The translations under genes and the position numbers were made by a program. The notes under the pieces were generated by a model. That model did no database searches. It had not been told where the DNA came from and saw only the letters and a program-made list of their open reading frames with translations. Of a DNA stretch of 64,000 nt, positions 45,018-56,534 are shown one piece after another (position 1 is the stretch's first letter; each line of letters starts with the position of its first letter). The stretch is from Ixodes scapularis (Eukaryota > Arthropoda > Arachnida > Ixodida > Ixodidae): NCBI RefSeq assembly GCF_016920785.2, contig NW_024609880.1, positions 59,595,292-59,659,291 on the forward strand, given 5' to 3'.

Positions 45018-45529
45018 ACGTAGTGCAGGATGACGAAAAGTATGTACGGCAGAAAAACACACTTGAGAAAAACACACTTGAGACGGTTGTTGGAGTTTTT
45101 AAAACATATTCGTAAAGTTCGTCGACGTTTCGGCATGACAAAGATCTTTTTCAAGACTGGTTACATTTGACGAAATATTGACACGACTTGGCTACATCAC
45201 GTGGCTCATGACGTCAAGGGATACGCTAATTCAAAACACCTGGCTCCTTCAAGAGCCCCATGATAGACTCAACACAGTTATCGCTACAAAAGCCGATTAT
45301 TTCCGGCATAGCCCGACGGATAAGTCACCAACGTAAACCTGGCCAGAAAAAAAATATGGTTTAACACTCGGAAATTTGACTGAACGAAAACAGAGAGGCA
45401 GCCACAAAGCTGCAGACGCCAATTGCGCAACAAAAGTCAAGGTCAATAAAAACCAATACAAAAAACAGCACTTGGGAAAACACATTACTTGCTGTTTTTT
45501 CTGTTAAAAATATTAGGACGACCCCTATA

Positions 45530-46245
45530 TAGAATACATGGTGGATGACCTAAAGCCTGTGGAATTTGTACGCTTACGCAAATACAGGATGATTGTGTAT
45601 ATTCACCGCATGAATGGAAGACATAATGCCGGGATGTTTATTGATCCCGGCTTCGATCTTGTGAATAAGGTACAATTCTTTTTGTTCCCGATCTCGGTTG
45701 CTTTTGAAAGCAGACTGAAAAAATTCAACTAGCTCCGAGTTATATTTTTTAAATTTATTTATAAAACTCTAAAAAATTATCAAGTGAAATCAGGAGTCCC
45801 ACAGGGGTAGGTGTTAGGACCTTCATCCTTTTTTTTAATTATGTAAACGCCATTCATGAGTCCGTCACTTCATGCATGAGAGTGTTCGCAGATGATTACA
45901 TACTACGTAGAGAACTAATATGGAATTGAGACAGCATCATCATTCGGAGAGATTAAAATAAGAAGGATATACGGTACAGAAGAATGCGAATAATATTTAA
46001 TCAAGATAAGACCCTGCGCATGTCTTTCTCTAGAAAAGAATCAACCTCTAGTTTTTTTTAATGAACAAAACTGGTTTATAAACGATTTCTGAATATGTTT
46101 ATTTAGATGTTAACCTCATCCTAATTGTGTTGGGACAGGCATGTAGACCTTAATGTAGCAGTTGGTCTCAAATCTTTGGGTTTCTTGCGTGGAAGCATTC
46201 ATAACTTTCCACAAATGACGCTGAAACTGTTACATAAAAAAGCGC
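45530..46245 (+). pseudogene. Degenerate LINE RT fragment
   Basis: Translation in broken frames gives FDLVNK near 45,650 (motif A remnant), KSGVPQG-stop-VLGP at 45,790-45,830 (motif B), RVFADDYILRREL near 45,880-45,920 (catalytic ADD), IFNQDKTLRMSFSRKE near 45,990-46,040, and WDRHVDLNVAVGLKSLGFLR at 46,128-46,187. A jockey/CR1-type RT with many stops and frameshifts. The TATAGAC MITE at 46,250 truncates it. Confidence 0.75.
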
Positions 46246-46249
46246 CACC

Positions 46250-47062
46250 TATAGACCGTTCCATTAGGGTCATAGCAGAGAGGGTAATGGAGAGAAAAAA
46301 TTCCCTCTCCCTCTCACCCCGAGTGTCGTCTGCTCTCCCGAGTGGGCAGTACCTGGCATCCGGTTGGCGTGCGAACTCTGTATAAAATCGCGTCATTTTG
46401 GAAATTTCAAGCGCAGATGCGCAGATTTTGGTATGCCAGTTATCGTGTAATACTATGCTAGATAAAACAAGTCTAACAGGGTTCAATTGCGCTGTTACCC
46501 GCGTGCAAATAAAAAAAAAATAGGGAAAACTGTGTCAGATTGGCTGGCCTCTCCGGCGAAAAGTAAATCCGGTTGCTGCACCTTTTTTACTATACAAAGT
46601 TCGTACTGGTGTAGGCCTTTAGCGACCATGAGTGGATGACTGAAATAATAAATAAAAACGTGCTCTCCTGCCGCTATACACGCAGTAGTTGAGGGTAGTA
46701 CTGCCGGCTGACTCAACTGCTATTTGAGTAACGGAAAAAAGATATGTCAGTTGATCATTTACCGAAGTAGAACAACAGAGAGCTCTAGGCTGATCTTGGA
46801 GTAGCCATAACTATTCCAAGAACGCGAACCACTTCACAACGGCAGCCACGAGCGAGAGTTCGATGTTCCGTACAGCCCGCCGATACAGCCCAAAGATGGA
46901 GAATGGCAACCTCCCGGTTTGTCGTCTGCTAGCGGAGTCGGGCGCGTGCCCTCCCTCTCATTTTACCCCGCCGAACCCGCTGAATTTCCCCGATGTATGT
47001 AGAGGGCGCTGCTGTCGAAGAAAATGGTGCCGCCCAGAGAGCTCTAAATGGAATGGTCTATA
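46250..47062. mobile_element. 813-bp MITE (TATAGAC termini)
   Basis: Left TATAGACCGTTCCATT and right AATGGAATGGTCTATA are exact inverses over 16 bp. Third member of the TATAGAC family here. Inserted at the end of a LINE fragment. Non-coding. Confidence 0.75.
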
Positions 47063-47894
47063 GTAGAATAAACTGCACTGTAAGGAACCCTTCCCCCAAA
47101 CTAGTGTGTATAAAAATTAATTATACAAAGTGTAAATACAAAGCGGCTAGGTATGTTTTAGAAAAAAATCATTGAAGTGGAAACTTAAGTACGAAGCGCT
47201 GAAGAGCAAATTTCAAATTGAGTAAATTGGAGTGCCGCAGACCAAGTCTTCCTTTCAAGTTTTTGAACAGTTTATTTTAGTTCTAGACTGGCATCCCATG
47301 TGAACTTAAATGTTCTCCTCATATTATCGATCCGCCTGTGTAGTTCATATTACTGAATTTAGGCATACGACTGCAGAATTTCGCATTTAATTTTTTTTCG
47401 CAAAAACAGTTAGCATGGAACGAATTAGCTTCTGCTGTTTTCTCAGTTGTATAAAACGATGCCTTTTATACTTCACTGAAGATCATAGGTTCGTTTGACA
47501 TATGTGATTGTGTAAAAACTGAATCCCAGTGAGAAATCTTTCTAACTCAGTATAATAATTATAGTCATGCCTAGGATCTGCAGACCTTGTTTTACTTTGA
47601 CCGATAGGGTCTCGCTTAACGGTTAATTTGTCTTATATTCGAGTAATGTGAGGAATGCATTGAATGTCGAGAAAATGTGTTGGGATGATTTCAATGGGCG
47701 CGTTAAGCCCGTTCTCCGGAGCGGGGAAGTTTGGTGTTCCGTTCACTAAACGGACAGGAGCGCCGCCGGAGAGACATACTCGAGCGCGCTGTTCGTGCAC
47801 CGAGTTTTTCTCGCTGCGCGAACGACTTCTTCGCGCTCCGTGACGTGACGTCCGCAAACAGGATGTCTACTCTGCCAGAATAGTTGCCAAAATG
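47063..47894. other. No gene recognised
   Basis: A GC-richer island at 47,690-47,850 (purine/pyrimidine-rich, CGCGC words) gives an open frame on the minus strand with no domain. Confidence 0.45.
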
Positions 47895-48999
47895 AAAGAC
47901 ACAGTAGGACCGCTGCCCCTTTTTAGTTGAATAGTGTTTATTCGGGTAAAAACAGTTTGATTACAAAACCGAAAATAATTAGCGTTCTGGAAGAGTTTGT
48001 TCGTGCATCTCGCCTGAAAACAATTTCATCCATAGATCGGTAGCGCGCCATACAAAAACAAGAAACATGTTGTTGAGATCAGGATACTGTCGAACCGCAG
48101 CCCTTTCTAGAATGCTTAGCCCAGCGAATAAAGAAGCTTAGCTTGAAAGTCAAAACATCTGTTAGCGTTGCGGAACAGGGTTTTTCATGGATCTTGAACT
48201 GAAAACGAATTGACGTGCTGTTAATTGAACGGTGGTGTGCCGGTATTTAGCGCAGTGATGGTTTCCGTCTCGTACTGCATCTGGGAAGTTCGACACTATC
48301 CTGCGACGGAGAACGAGTTAACAAAATGTTGTCTTTAATTTAAACTTGAACGGAATGCATGGTCATTAAAAAGATCGGTAAAAGTAACATTCCGCAGATG
48401 TGAGCGGAGTCGTCAAACCTTTCAGAAATATTAATCCATTCGAAAACTTCATAACGTCACCACCTCGTTTACTTTATACTCTGCCGCTCCACTCGGGCCT
48501 AAATAATTTAGCTTAGAAATAATTTCGTCTTCTGCCACCCGTATCCACGAGATGTTCGGTTCGTCACAGCCGTGCGGTCGGAAGTGGCTCATGCAGCTCG
48601 TCGATAGTTCTGGTGTGTCGGGAACATGTGCTCTACGATTCGTTTAGTTGCTGCGCCCGTAAGATGAAACCTGGAACTTCAGAGTAGGAGTAAAGAGGTC
48701 CGCACTTAATCCGCCAATTAGCACGAAATATTATAAGATGTTTTAAAAATTGGGAAAATAACAAAAGGCGTTCGTTGTCCCGAAATATTATGTATATTAT
48801 TATATCTGCTTGGTGCTTCGTTGACCGCTTGTTGATTATAATAACTAAATAAATATATACTAAAATTAATATATTCTACATGCTTCTAGAATGTCGCGAT
48901 CTTCGTTGTCTTTATATTTTATTTCCTTTCATTTATATACCTCAAGGGCGTCTTTTGAGGACGCATTACCGGAAAGGGGGAGGGGCAATAAATAGGAAT

Positions 49000-49570
49000 A
49001 CAATATAAAAAAGAACGTAAGGTCACCAACGCAGCCACATCTCGTTTAACCACAAAATAAAACAAGATATATAAACAAAAAGAAACATTCCCGACTCATT
49101 GAACAAAAGCACGCACATTTCTTGAAACGGTGTAATATCTAAGTTGGTTACAAAATGATCTGGGTGGCTTTGTTTTAAATTGATTCTAGGTTTGATAAGA
49201 GATAACTTTGATGTGGATTCTACACACCGGTTGCGTATTAAAGTTTGGGTCGAAATATTTTTTATAAACGAGTAATTTTGTCGCAGCAGGTGCAAGATAG
49301 AGGTTCCGCCTCCAAAAAGCTAATGATCTCGTTGCGCTGCCGATTATGTTGTCGGTATGTTCATTCCACGATTATGTTTCAGAAATATGGACACTCAAGT
49401 AATTGTATAATGAGGTCCTTTCTAATTGTTGTGACAGTAATGAATATTCGCGAGATAATTTGGTCGAGTTGGTGGTAACGGTCATTTGTTTGCATTTTCC
49501 GGGGTTAATATTAATCTGCCAAAGGGTGCACCAGGAACTTAGAGTGTCGAGATCGTTTTAAAGAATGTAA
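49000..49570 (-). pseudogene. LINE RT remnant in block A
   Basis: Minus-strand translation gives LDTLSSWCTLWQININPGKC, a YSLLSQQLE stretch and HISET, with stops. The same remnant is in block B at 58,280-59,089, so this insertion predates the duplication. Confidence 0.7.
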
Positions 49571-49875
49571 TGATCTCTTGGGTCAATAATTCAATAATTC
49601 TCGTGCCATGAAAATATGGCAAACACAAACAAAATCTGCAGTGTAAATAAACGTGCCCTTTTACCGTCAAATTTTGGAATCGATTTCGTAAATTACTGGA
49701 AGATATAAAGACAAATACACCAGCTAAATATCTGTCACAAGGGTTCATAGATCGCCAGTGCCTATCGTGCTATCTTTCTTATAAACGACCACAATACATC
49801 CATAAACAATTTTTTTTTTCTGTAGGTTTTTCGGGCAGCTTCCTGGCCTTGTGGGCAAAGGAGGGTTTTCAATAC

Positions 49876-51352
49876 TGTTAGGAAGAAGTGGTACCGCAGA
49901 GTGGCGCGCGCTCGACGAGCATTCAGCGAGCTCGGACTGTCCCCGGACGAATGTCACCCCTACTATCCATCTTGTATCTAATCATTCCTCATTAAATCGC
50001 CCTCCACACTCCATTCCAACTCAGGAATGGAGTCCTCTATAGGCAGAACTATGACGTCCACGGACGAGCTTGGCTTTTGGTTATCCCCCGACAACTACAA
50101 AGAGATGTCATTCAAGCTCACCATGACGACGCAACAGCCGGACATCTGGGATTTGCCAAAAAGTACTTCCGCATACGGAGTCGTTACTTCTGGACGGGCA
50201 TGACCCGCACCATCAACAAATATGTTCGGGCGTGTCACGACTGCCAGACGAAGAAAACACCTACCACCAGGCTTTCTGGTAGACTACAACCGATTCCGCA
50301 ACCATACCAACCATTCCAGCGTATAGGAATCGACTTTCTCGGTCCTTTTCCACGGTCGACAAGCGGGAACAAGTGGATCATTGAAGCTGTTGATCATTTG
50401 ACACGCTATGCTGAGACAACTTCTGTACCCGCTGCCAACGCCGATGAAGTTGCTAATTTTTTTCTGCACTCCATTATCTTGCGTCATGGAGCTCCCCAGT
50501 TTATAATTAGTGATCGTGGCACTCCCTTTCTCTCTCAAGTCCTTGAAGACGTCTTTCGGCTTTCTTCTACAGTCCACAAAGTCACAAGCGCCTACCATCC
50601 CCAAACAAATAGACTGACCGAGCGCTTGAACCACACACTTGTCGACATGGTTTCAATGTATGTTGCTGACCATCATACCAACTGGGACATCATTCTTCCC
50701 TACGTAACATATGCATATAGTACGGCACGGCAGTCTACAGCCGGCTACTCTCCATACTACCTCCTCTATGCCCACGAACCCTTCACACCTCTTGATACCA
50801 TTTTGCCCTACACACCTGGCACCTTGGTTCAGCCGTCTGCAGCAGAGATCACATCCAGAGCAGAGGACGCTCTCCAACTCGCCCGCATGCACACCCAGGA
50901 ATCGCAGGAGCACCAGAAGCTACGTTACGATGCATGTCATCTGCCTACCACCTACGACATAGGCGGCGAAGTTCTCTTGTGGACTCGCTTGCGCGTACCC
51001 GGCAAGTCTCAAAAACTCCTCAAGCAATTCGTCGGCCCGTTCCGTGTCGTCCGTCAACTCTCTTTCAACAACTACGAAGTTGCACCTGTTACCCCGCCCC
51101 TTGATCATCGCTCAAGATCATGTGACGTGGTCCACATAACCGTATGAAACCTTACTATCGTCGCGATACGTAAGCCTCTCAAACGCACCAGATGACCGGT
51201 GCCTGCATCGACGGGGCGAATATTCTTAGGAAGAAGAAGTGGTACCGCAGAGTGGCGCGCGCTCGACGAGCATTCAGAAAGCTCGGACTGTTTCTGGACG
51301 AATGTCACCCCTACTATCCATCCTGTATCTAATAATTCCTCATTAAATCCCC
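49876..51352 (+). mobile_element. Internally deleted gypsy element: LTR-integrase-LTR
   Basis: Direct repeats of about 120 bp (49,880-49,995 and 51,228-51,350; GTGGTACCGCAGAGTGGCGC, CCTCATTAAATC) flank an integrase-only interior. Gag, protease, RT and RNase H are missing: the left repeat runs almost directly into the integrase N-terminus. Block B at ~59,305 shows the empty site (cuts between ...TTTTCAA and ACA...). Exact LTR ends are uncertain. Confidence 0.8.
50008..51147 (+). CDS. Gypsy integrase, intact reading frame
   Basis: The open frame begins upstream without an ATG (FQLRNGVLYRQNYD from ~50,008). The uninterrupted part from 50,077 gives 356 residues. Numbering from 50,077: zinc-binding HH-CC region 15-60 (QAHHDDATAGHLGF, CHDCQ), catalytic core with IGIDFLG near 88, ISDRGTPF near 145 and TERLN near 183 (D, D and E of the DDE triad all present), then a C-terminal GPFRVV domain near 322. 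It would insert cDNA ends into target DNA. With no gag or RT in the element it could act only in trans. The nucleotide codon use is GC-richer than the surroundings, as in young tick gypsy copies. Confidence 0.85.
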   Translation, partial: TPFQLRNGVLYRQNYDVHGRAWLLVIPRQLQRDVIQAHHDDATAGHLGFAKKYFRIRSRYFWTGMTRTINKYVRACHDCQTKKTPTTRLSGRLQPIPQPYQPFQRIGIDFLGPFPRSTSGNKWIIEAVDHLTRYAETTSVPAANADEVANFFLHSIILRHGAPQFIISDRGTPFLSQVLEDVFRLSSTVHKVTSAYHPQTNRLTERLNHTLVDMVSMYVADHHTNWDIILPYVTYAYSTARQSTAGYSPYYLLYAHEPFTPLDTILPYTPGTLVQPSAAEITSRAEDALQLARMHTQESQEHQKLRYDACHLPTTYDIGGEVLLWTRLRVPGKSQKLLKQFVGPFRVVRQLSFNNYEVAPVTPPLDHRSRSCDVVHITV

Positions 51353-52190
51353 CTATATTTGTAACCTAATAATACATACATTTTGGTTTTTCAATAAGCG
51401 TGCTGTTAACCAGCCGTTGCAACCTCTATGATCGGTTGTGATGCGGATCATTTAAAATAATCAGGAGATAATTTAATATAATCCCAAATCATTTTCAAGA
51501 ATGCCAATAAAGTAGAACACATGTAGTCTTCAGATTTTAGCAATGTCGTTTGAACTTCGACCGGCTGCCAGATCTGCGCCTTATTCCGGCGTTAAAGAGC
51601 AGCTCAGCGAGTGTACACGAGTGTGACAGCAGGCACACACCTAGCCTCGGTGACCTGCTGCTTCAAGCCACGATAAGGCGCTATCCAACCGGCAGGCCGG
51701 GGTTCAAGCGATAAAGTTAAAAAATATGAGGGATGTACATTAAAATGTGTCACAACTCATTAGATAAAAATCAGGCTAATGCCTTGTTTGTAATCTGCGA
51801 AAAATATTAAGTACTGTCTAAAGGAATAAGTGTTAAGTCGTTTTTTTTTCATTTGTAAGAAATATAACGTATTAAGTAATGAAATAAAATGAGGTTAAGT
51901 ATTTGAAATTATTAACCAGATATCGTAGACCTTTGACTCAATTCTTAATTCTTCAAAACTTGATCAATGTAATGAAATACCATAATGCAATCTATGTCGG
52001 GCTTTCTAAGTAATCGCGATCTTCACACCTTTGAAGAAGTGAACAAAAAACAAAATAAAAGTCGGACTACATTTTTTATACCAATACCTTCGCAGAAGCT
52101 GAATTTGTGATGCGATGAATATAAGCATGATTGTAATCTTGAATCATTTTTATTTGTCTTGAACGTAGGGAATTTTTCCGACCCTAAGCG

Positions 52191-52527
52191 TGGCTTTCCT
52201 CTCCTACCTGAACAATGTAGAATTCGACCAACCTAATATTCAAAATACAAGCATTATCCTGATTTCAGCATTTATCCTTCTCACGCGCAAAAGCATCCTA
52301 CTCCATAACGGCATTTCAAATCATACATGCATAAGAACAGCTACAACAAAAAATAAAAAAATAAGCCCTTCCTGACCGCATTCCTTTTCTCTCCCGTCTT
52401 TCCGAGTTCACCGCACTGCAATTTAATCAACGCAGCTTCTGTTTTTTTTTACTTCGTCGATTCACTTATGCTATTGACTGGATAGCTTTGCAGGGCGTGT
52501 CTAAAGTTAAATTATTTTTGTACCGGG
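52191..52527. other. Upstream region of cuticle gene 3
   Basis: No element recognised. Homology to block B ends near 52,190 (AATTTTTCCGACCCTAA). Confidence 0.5.
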
Positions 52528-52534
52528 TATATAA
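52528..52534 (+). promoter_or_regulatory. TATA box of cuticle gene 3
   Basis: GGGTATATAAGG, 69 bases before the start codon, matching genes 1 and 2 in motif and spacing. Confidence 0.82.
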
Positions 52535-52596
52535 GGCTTTGCTGTCCTGCACTGCACCATCGTTTCCACTCTCAAGCAAGAGGAAAAGTAATCATC

Positions 52597-53713
52597 ATGT
52601 TCACCAAGGTAGGCAAGCCTATTGACGCCAGTCGCTGACTTGGGTATCGAGATTTTAAAAAATCGATTTGTCTTCGTTTTGACCGGAATAACAACGTTCT
52701 GCTTGCTTCCAGGTCCTTGTGTGCTGCCTCTTCGCCTACGTGGCTTGCGGAGTTGTTGTGGAGCAGGTCAGTAAAGTGAGAAATTGTAGAAATCTTGAAA
52801 GACCTAAGATTTTATGCGAAACCTTAGAGCACAAGATATCATGTGAGGTTATTTAGAACGTCCATTCGGACAAAGGTAGATTGTTTGAGAACCTTCATTT
52901 TGACCATAGTAAACATATCTAGGTAATCAGGTGCCAACACCGCCTTTTAAATGGTAACATCGGAAGTACCGTATTGATATTTCTCAGAATGTATGAATAT
53001 TCATTTTAAACTGTCACGCACGGTTACATAAAAAAAAAATCTGGAACCATTCCAGATCTTTATGACCTTAGTTACTTCCAATTCATCTTCAACTTTATTG
53101 TTTTGTTCTACTGGAGATGGAGAGGGAAAAACATCCGACGAGTTCGAACTGCAAACCTTTGTTTCAGCAAAACATTTACGCATTTAGATAAAGGCAAATG
53201 CAAGGAAAATCTATTGTCTCGTATAGATAAACAGGCTTTTGTTTTCTGCATAACTCTGCTGATGAAAGTGTATATTATTTTTTTTTATTGTAGCACCTTC
53301 CCCAGCCATACAGTTTCGGCTTCGACAACGTCGACGAGTTCGGCACACGCATGACCCGTCAGGAGACCGGAGACGAGTTCAACAACAAGGTCGGCTCATA
53401 CAGCTATGTCGATGCCCTCGGAGTCAGTCGTGTGGTGAAGTACGTGGCTGACGCCACCGGCTTCCACCCCACCGTGGAGACCAACGAGCCAGGAACCAAG
53501 ACCTCAGCTCCAGCCGACGCTCCATTCTTCTCCACCGCCGTCGAGGGTCCCCACCCGGTCGTTGTGAAGGCTGCACCAGTGGCCGCCGTTCACGCTGTGC
53601 ACGCTGCTCCAGTTGCCGTGCGCGCAGTGCACGCCGCCCCGGTGGTGCACGCTGCTCCCTTCGCCTACGCCCACCATGCTCCTCTCGCCTACGGTCTTGC
53701 GAAGCACTTCTAG
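52597..53713 (+). CDS. Cuticle protein 3, RR chitin-binding (three exons)
   Basis: Exons 52597-52608, 52713-52766 and 53294-53713 encode 161 residues with phase-0 GT-AG introns of 104 and 527 nt. Residues 1-17 are the signal peptide (MFTK, VLVCCLFAYVACG), split after codon 4 as is usual for arthropod cuticle genes. Mature N-terminus HLPQPYSFGFDNVDEFGTR. Residues 56-88 form the Rebers-Riddiford chitin-binding core (GSYSYVDALG, KYVADATGFHP, TNEPG). Residues 105-155 are a repetitive HAAPV/VRAVHAAP tail, a common cuticle-protein feature. The product is secreted and packs with chitin. Proximal promoter and AATAAA are present. Compared with gene 1 it has a longer tail. It is the most regular of the three copies. 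Confidence 0.93.
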
Positions 53714-53718
53714 GAAAT

Positions 53719-53724
53719 AATAAA
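53719..53724 (+). terminator. Poly(A) signal of cuticle gene 3
   Basis: AATAAA 6 bases after the stop codon. Confidence 0.75.
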
Positions 53725-54307
53725 TTATTAATATAATTGAACTCTAAGATGTATTTCTTTTATGCGAGTTGTGGGTGATTTCTTTGAAGAGCACTGTTTT
53801 GGAAGCTCGATAAGGAATATAAAAATTCTGCCCTTAAGTATACTGTAAAATTTCCATGTGGGACATTATGGTCACTTCTATCAATGTCTTTAGTGGTGAA
53901 TAAGTCCGATGTTTTCCAGGAAACACTTGGTTTAAATTAGCACAGTTGGCGCTTACGCAACAATAGCTAATATTAAAATTCCGGTGCGTTAAAATAGGGC
54001 GATCGACATCCTGCTTCAAGCGAATGAAAGTACGCATAACATGGCGTCATTCAACTAATTTATCTGCTCCCCGACTTATTGTGCTTTCGTTGAGAGGACT
54101 TCTATAGGCGTTGTCATATTAAAATGACTCGGCGGTGACAGTCACCAGGTTCATAAATTGTCGGTAAACTTGTTTCTCGTTCTCTCTGCTACGCGGCAGT
54201 CAAGTACAGAGGCTAAAACCGTAGCCCAAACCAAAAACCCTTTAGGATCGAATTCATTTCGTTCACTATTACCGAAAAGAAAGCACTATCGTTTGATACC
54301 GAAATAA
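53725..54307. other. Spacer after cuticle gene 3
   Basis: No gene or element recognised; ends where block B homology begins. Confidence 0.5.
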
Positions 54308-55450
54308 AAGAAACAGTAGGACCGCTGCCCATTTTCAGTTGAATAGTGTTTAATCAGGTAAACACAGTTTGATTAGAAAGCCAAAAGGAAGTAGCGTTCC
54401 GGGAGACTTTATTCGTGCATCTCGCCTGAAAACGAATTCATCTATAGATTGGTAGCGTGCCCATACAACAACAAGGATCATGTTGTTCAGATCAGGATAC
54501 TGTCGTACCGCAGCCCCTTCTAGAATGATTAGCCCAGCAAATAAAGAAACTTAACTTGAAAGTCGAAACATCGGTTAGCGTTGCGGAACAGGGTTTTTCA
54601 TGCATCTTGCCTAAAAGCGAATTGACGTGCTGTCTATTGAACGATGGTGTGCCGGTATATAGCGAAATGACGGGTCCGTCTCGTACGGCATCTGGCAAGT
54701 TCGACAGTTTCCTGTGACGGCGAAAGAGCTAACAAAATGTTGTCTTTAATTTAAATTTGAACAGAATGCATGGTCATTAAAAAGATCGGTAAAAGTAACA
54801 TTCCGCAGATGTGAGCGGAGTCCTCAAGCTTTTCAGAAATATTGATACATTCGAAAACTTCGTAACATCACCGTCTCTTTTACTTTACACTCTGCCGCTC
54901 CACTCAGCCCTAATTAATATAGCTTAAAAATAATTTCGCCTTCTGCCACCCGTATCCATGAGATGTTGGGTTCGTCAAAGCCGTGCAGTTGGAAGTGGTT
55001 CACGCAGCTCGTCGATAGTTTCGGTGTGTCGCAAACATGTGCGCTGCGATTCGTTTAGTTGCTGCGCCCGTAAGATGAAACTTGGAGCTCCACAGTAGGA
55101 GTAAAGGGGTGCGGACTTAATCCGCCAAATAACAAGAAATATTATAGGATGTTTTAAAAATTGGAAAATATAAAAAAGGCTTTCATTGTCCCGAAATATT
55201 ATGTATTTTATTATATCGACTTGGTGCTTCGTTGACCGCTTGTTGAATTCAATAACTAAATAAATATATACTATAATTAATATATTATACATGGTTCTAG
55301 AATGTTGCGATTGTCTTTGTCTTTATATTTCATTTCATTTATTTACCTCAAGGGCGTCTTTTAAGGACGCATGACAAGAGGGGGGTGGCATTAAATGTGA
55401 ATACAATATAAAAAAAGTGAAAGCCGTTTACAAATCCCTGTAACGCCGAA

Positions 55451-56002
55451 TTGGAGCGCAGCTCTTGAGGAGGAGGAGTGAAGGGTACTGAAGGGAGGGT
55501 AGACCCCTCCTCCTCCCCTCATTCTTTAATATGCTCCGGGGGGGCGGTCACGTGACCTTGGGGGGGGGGTGTCACGTGACTTCGGGGAGGGGGGTCACGT
55601 GACCTCGGGGGGGTCACGTGGCCTCAGAGGGGTCACGTGACCTGGGGGTCACGTGGGGGTCACCTTGGGGTCACGTGACCTTGAGATGACCTTGGGAGGG
55701 GTCACGTGACCTTGGGGGTCACGTGACCTTGGGGAGGAGACCAAGTGACCTCGGGGGTCACGTGACTTGGGGGTCACGTGACCTTCAAAGGGTCACGTGG
55801 GGTCTTGGGGTCACGTGACCTTGAGATGACCTTGGGAGGGGTCACGTGACCTCGAGGGGTCACGTGACCTTGAGATGACCTTGGGAGGGGTCACGTGACC
55901 TGGAGGGGTCACGTGACCTTGGGATGACCTTGGTTACGGCGACGGCGACGGCGACGGCGACGCCGCCCAAGCCGGGAGCGGGCCCCTAAGAGCTGCGCTC
56001 TA
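55451..56002. mobile_element. MITE with an array of CACGTG palindromes
   Basis: Ends TTGGAGCGCAGCTCTT and AAGAGCTGCGCTCTAA are inverted. Inside, 55,547-55,920 contains 17 CACGTG words by count, most within GGTCACGTGACC, spaced by CTTGGGG or CTCGGGG, then a (GGCGAC)n run at 55,936-55,960. Same family as 38,388-38,743, which has only two such words, so the array has expanded here. Block A lacks it. Confidence 0.78.
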
Positions 56003-56067
56003 AAAGAACGTAAGGACACCAACACAGCCACATTTCGTCTAACTACGAAAGAAAACAAGATATATAT

Positions 56068-56218
56068 TGTAAGGAAGAAGAAGTGGCACGGACAGACAGG
56101 CAGGGGTTTGACCAAGCGCGCGCTCGGCACGGGCGCTTCTGGAATGCTGTACCGCCATTCATACTGGTCGCATTTTCCTCCTATCTTCTATTAAATCTCT
56201 TTTATCAACGTCTCAACA
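56068..56218 (+). repeat. Left (inverted) LTR
   Basis: 151 bp, TGTAAGGAAG...CTCAACA, in + orientation, opposite to the gag that it borders. Confidence 0.88.
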
Positions 56219-56224
56219 CTTGGA

Positions 56225-56530
56225 CCTGGTTTCCCAAGGACGAGAGTCTGCACGAGTGCAACAACGCCACCCGAAGGCGGCATACCGCCGCAACCTGACC
56301 GGTTGCGGTTAAGTGTTCGCAGATAGGCTTAGCGGGGTTTGCGGAACCTCTCCCAAACGTCATCCCCTGATGGAAACCCGAGCGCCGGGGTTGGGGGACG
56401 TTTGTACCCATTTAGCCGGTGGGTGTCCGACGGTGGGCTTCGAACCGACCACCTCCCGTAGCCGAGGCGGACGCTCCGTGCCGTTTAATAGGGATAGTGC
56501 AGTAGCCAAGAGGTTGCACAAGTTCACTGT
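56225..56530 (-). mobile_element. tRNA-like SINE candidate inside the gypsy fragment
   Basis: On the minus strand TTGGCTACTGCAC resembles an A box and GGTCGGTTCGAAGCCCACCG a B box, around a GCGTCCGCCTCGG...CGGGAGG anticodon-arm-like stem. It lies between the protease remnant and the inverted LTR. Whether it is a SINE or leader sequence from another element is open. Confidence 0.45.
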
Positions 56531-56534
56531 TTCC

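Larger units (their letters stand above)
44151..45529. other. Low-complexity and inverted-repeat tail region
   Basis: T-rich runs at 44,307-44,400 and 44,538-44,552. GGCCTGTTTCAGGCCGAAAT with TTAAAACTCCAACAAC (44,890-44,945) is partly mirrored by GTTGTTGGAGTTTTTAAAAC and CGTCGACGTTTCGG (45,082-45,135), flanking a dinucleotide array. The GAAACGTCGACG word is typical of Penelope element ends as I recall them. No gene. Confidence 0.45.
47895..52190 (+). repeat. Duplicated block A (upstream of cuticle gene 3)
   Basis: It aligns in order with block B: ACAGTAGGACCGCTGCCC (47,901 / 54,310), CCTCAAGGGCGTCTTTT (48,940 / 55,346), CTTGAAACGGTGTAATATCT (49,120 / 58,293), GGGGTTAATATT (49,501 / 58,931), CAACCTCTATGATCGGTTGT (51,419 / 59,354) and ATAAGGCGCT (51,674 / 63,320). 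Identity looks like roughly 85-90%. It ends at the promoter region of cuticle gene 3. A gypsy derivative (49,876-51,352) is inserted here but not in B. Confidence 0.85.
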
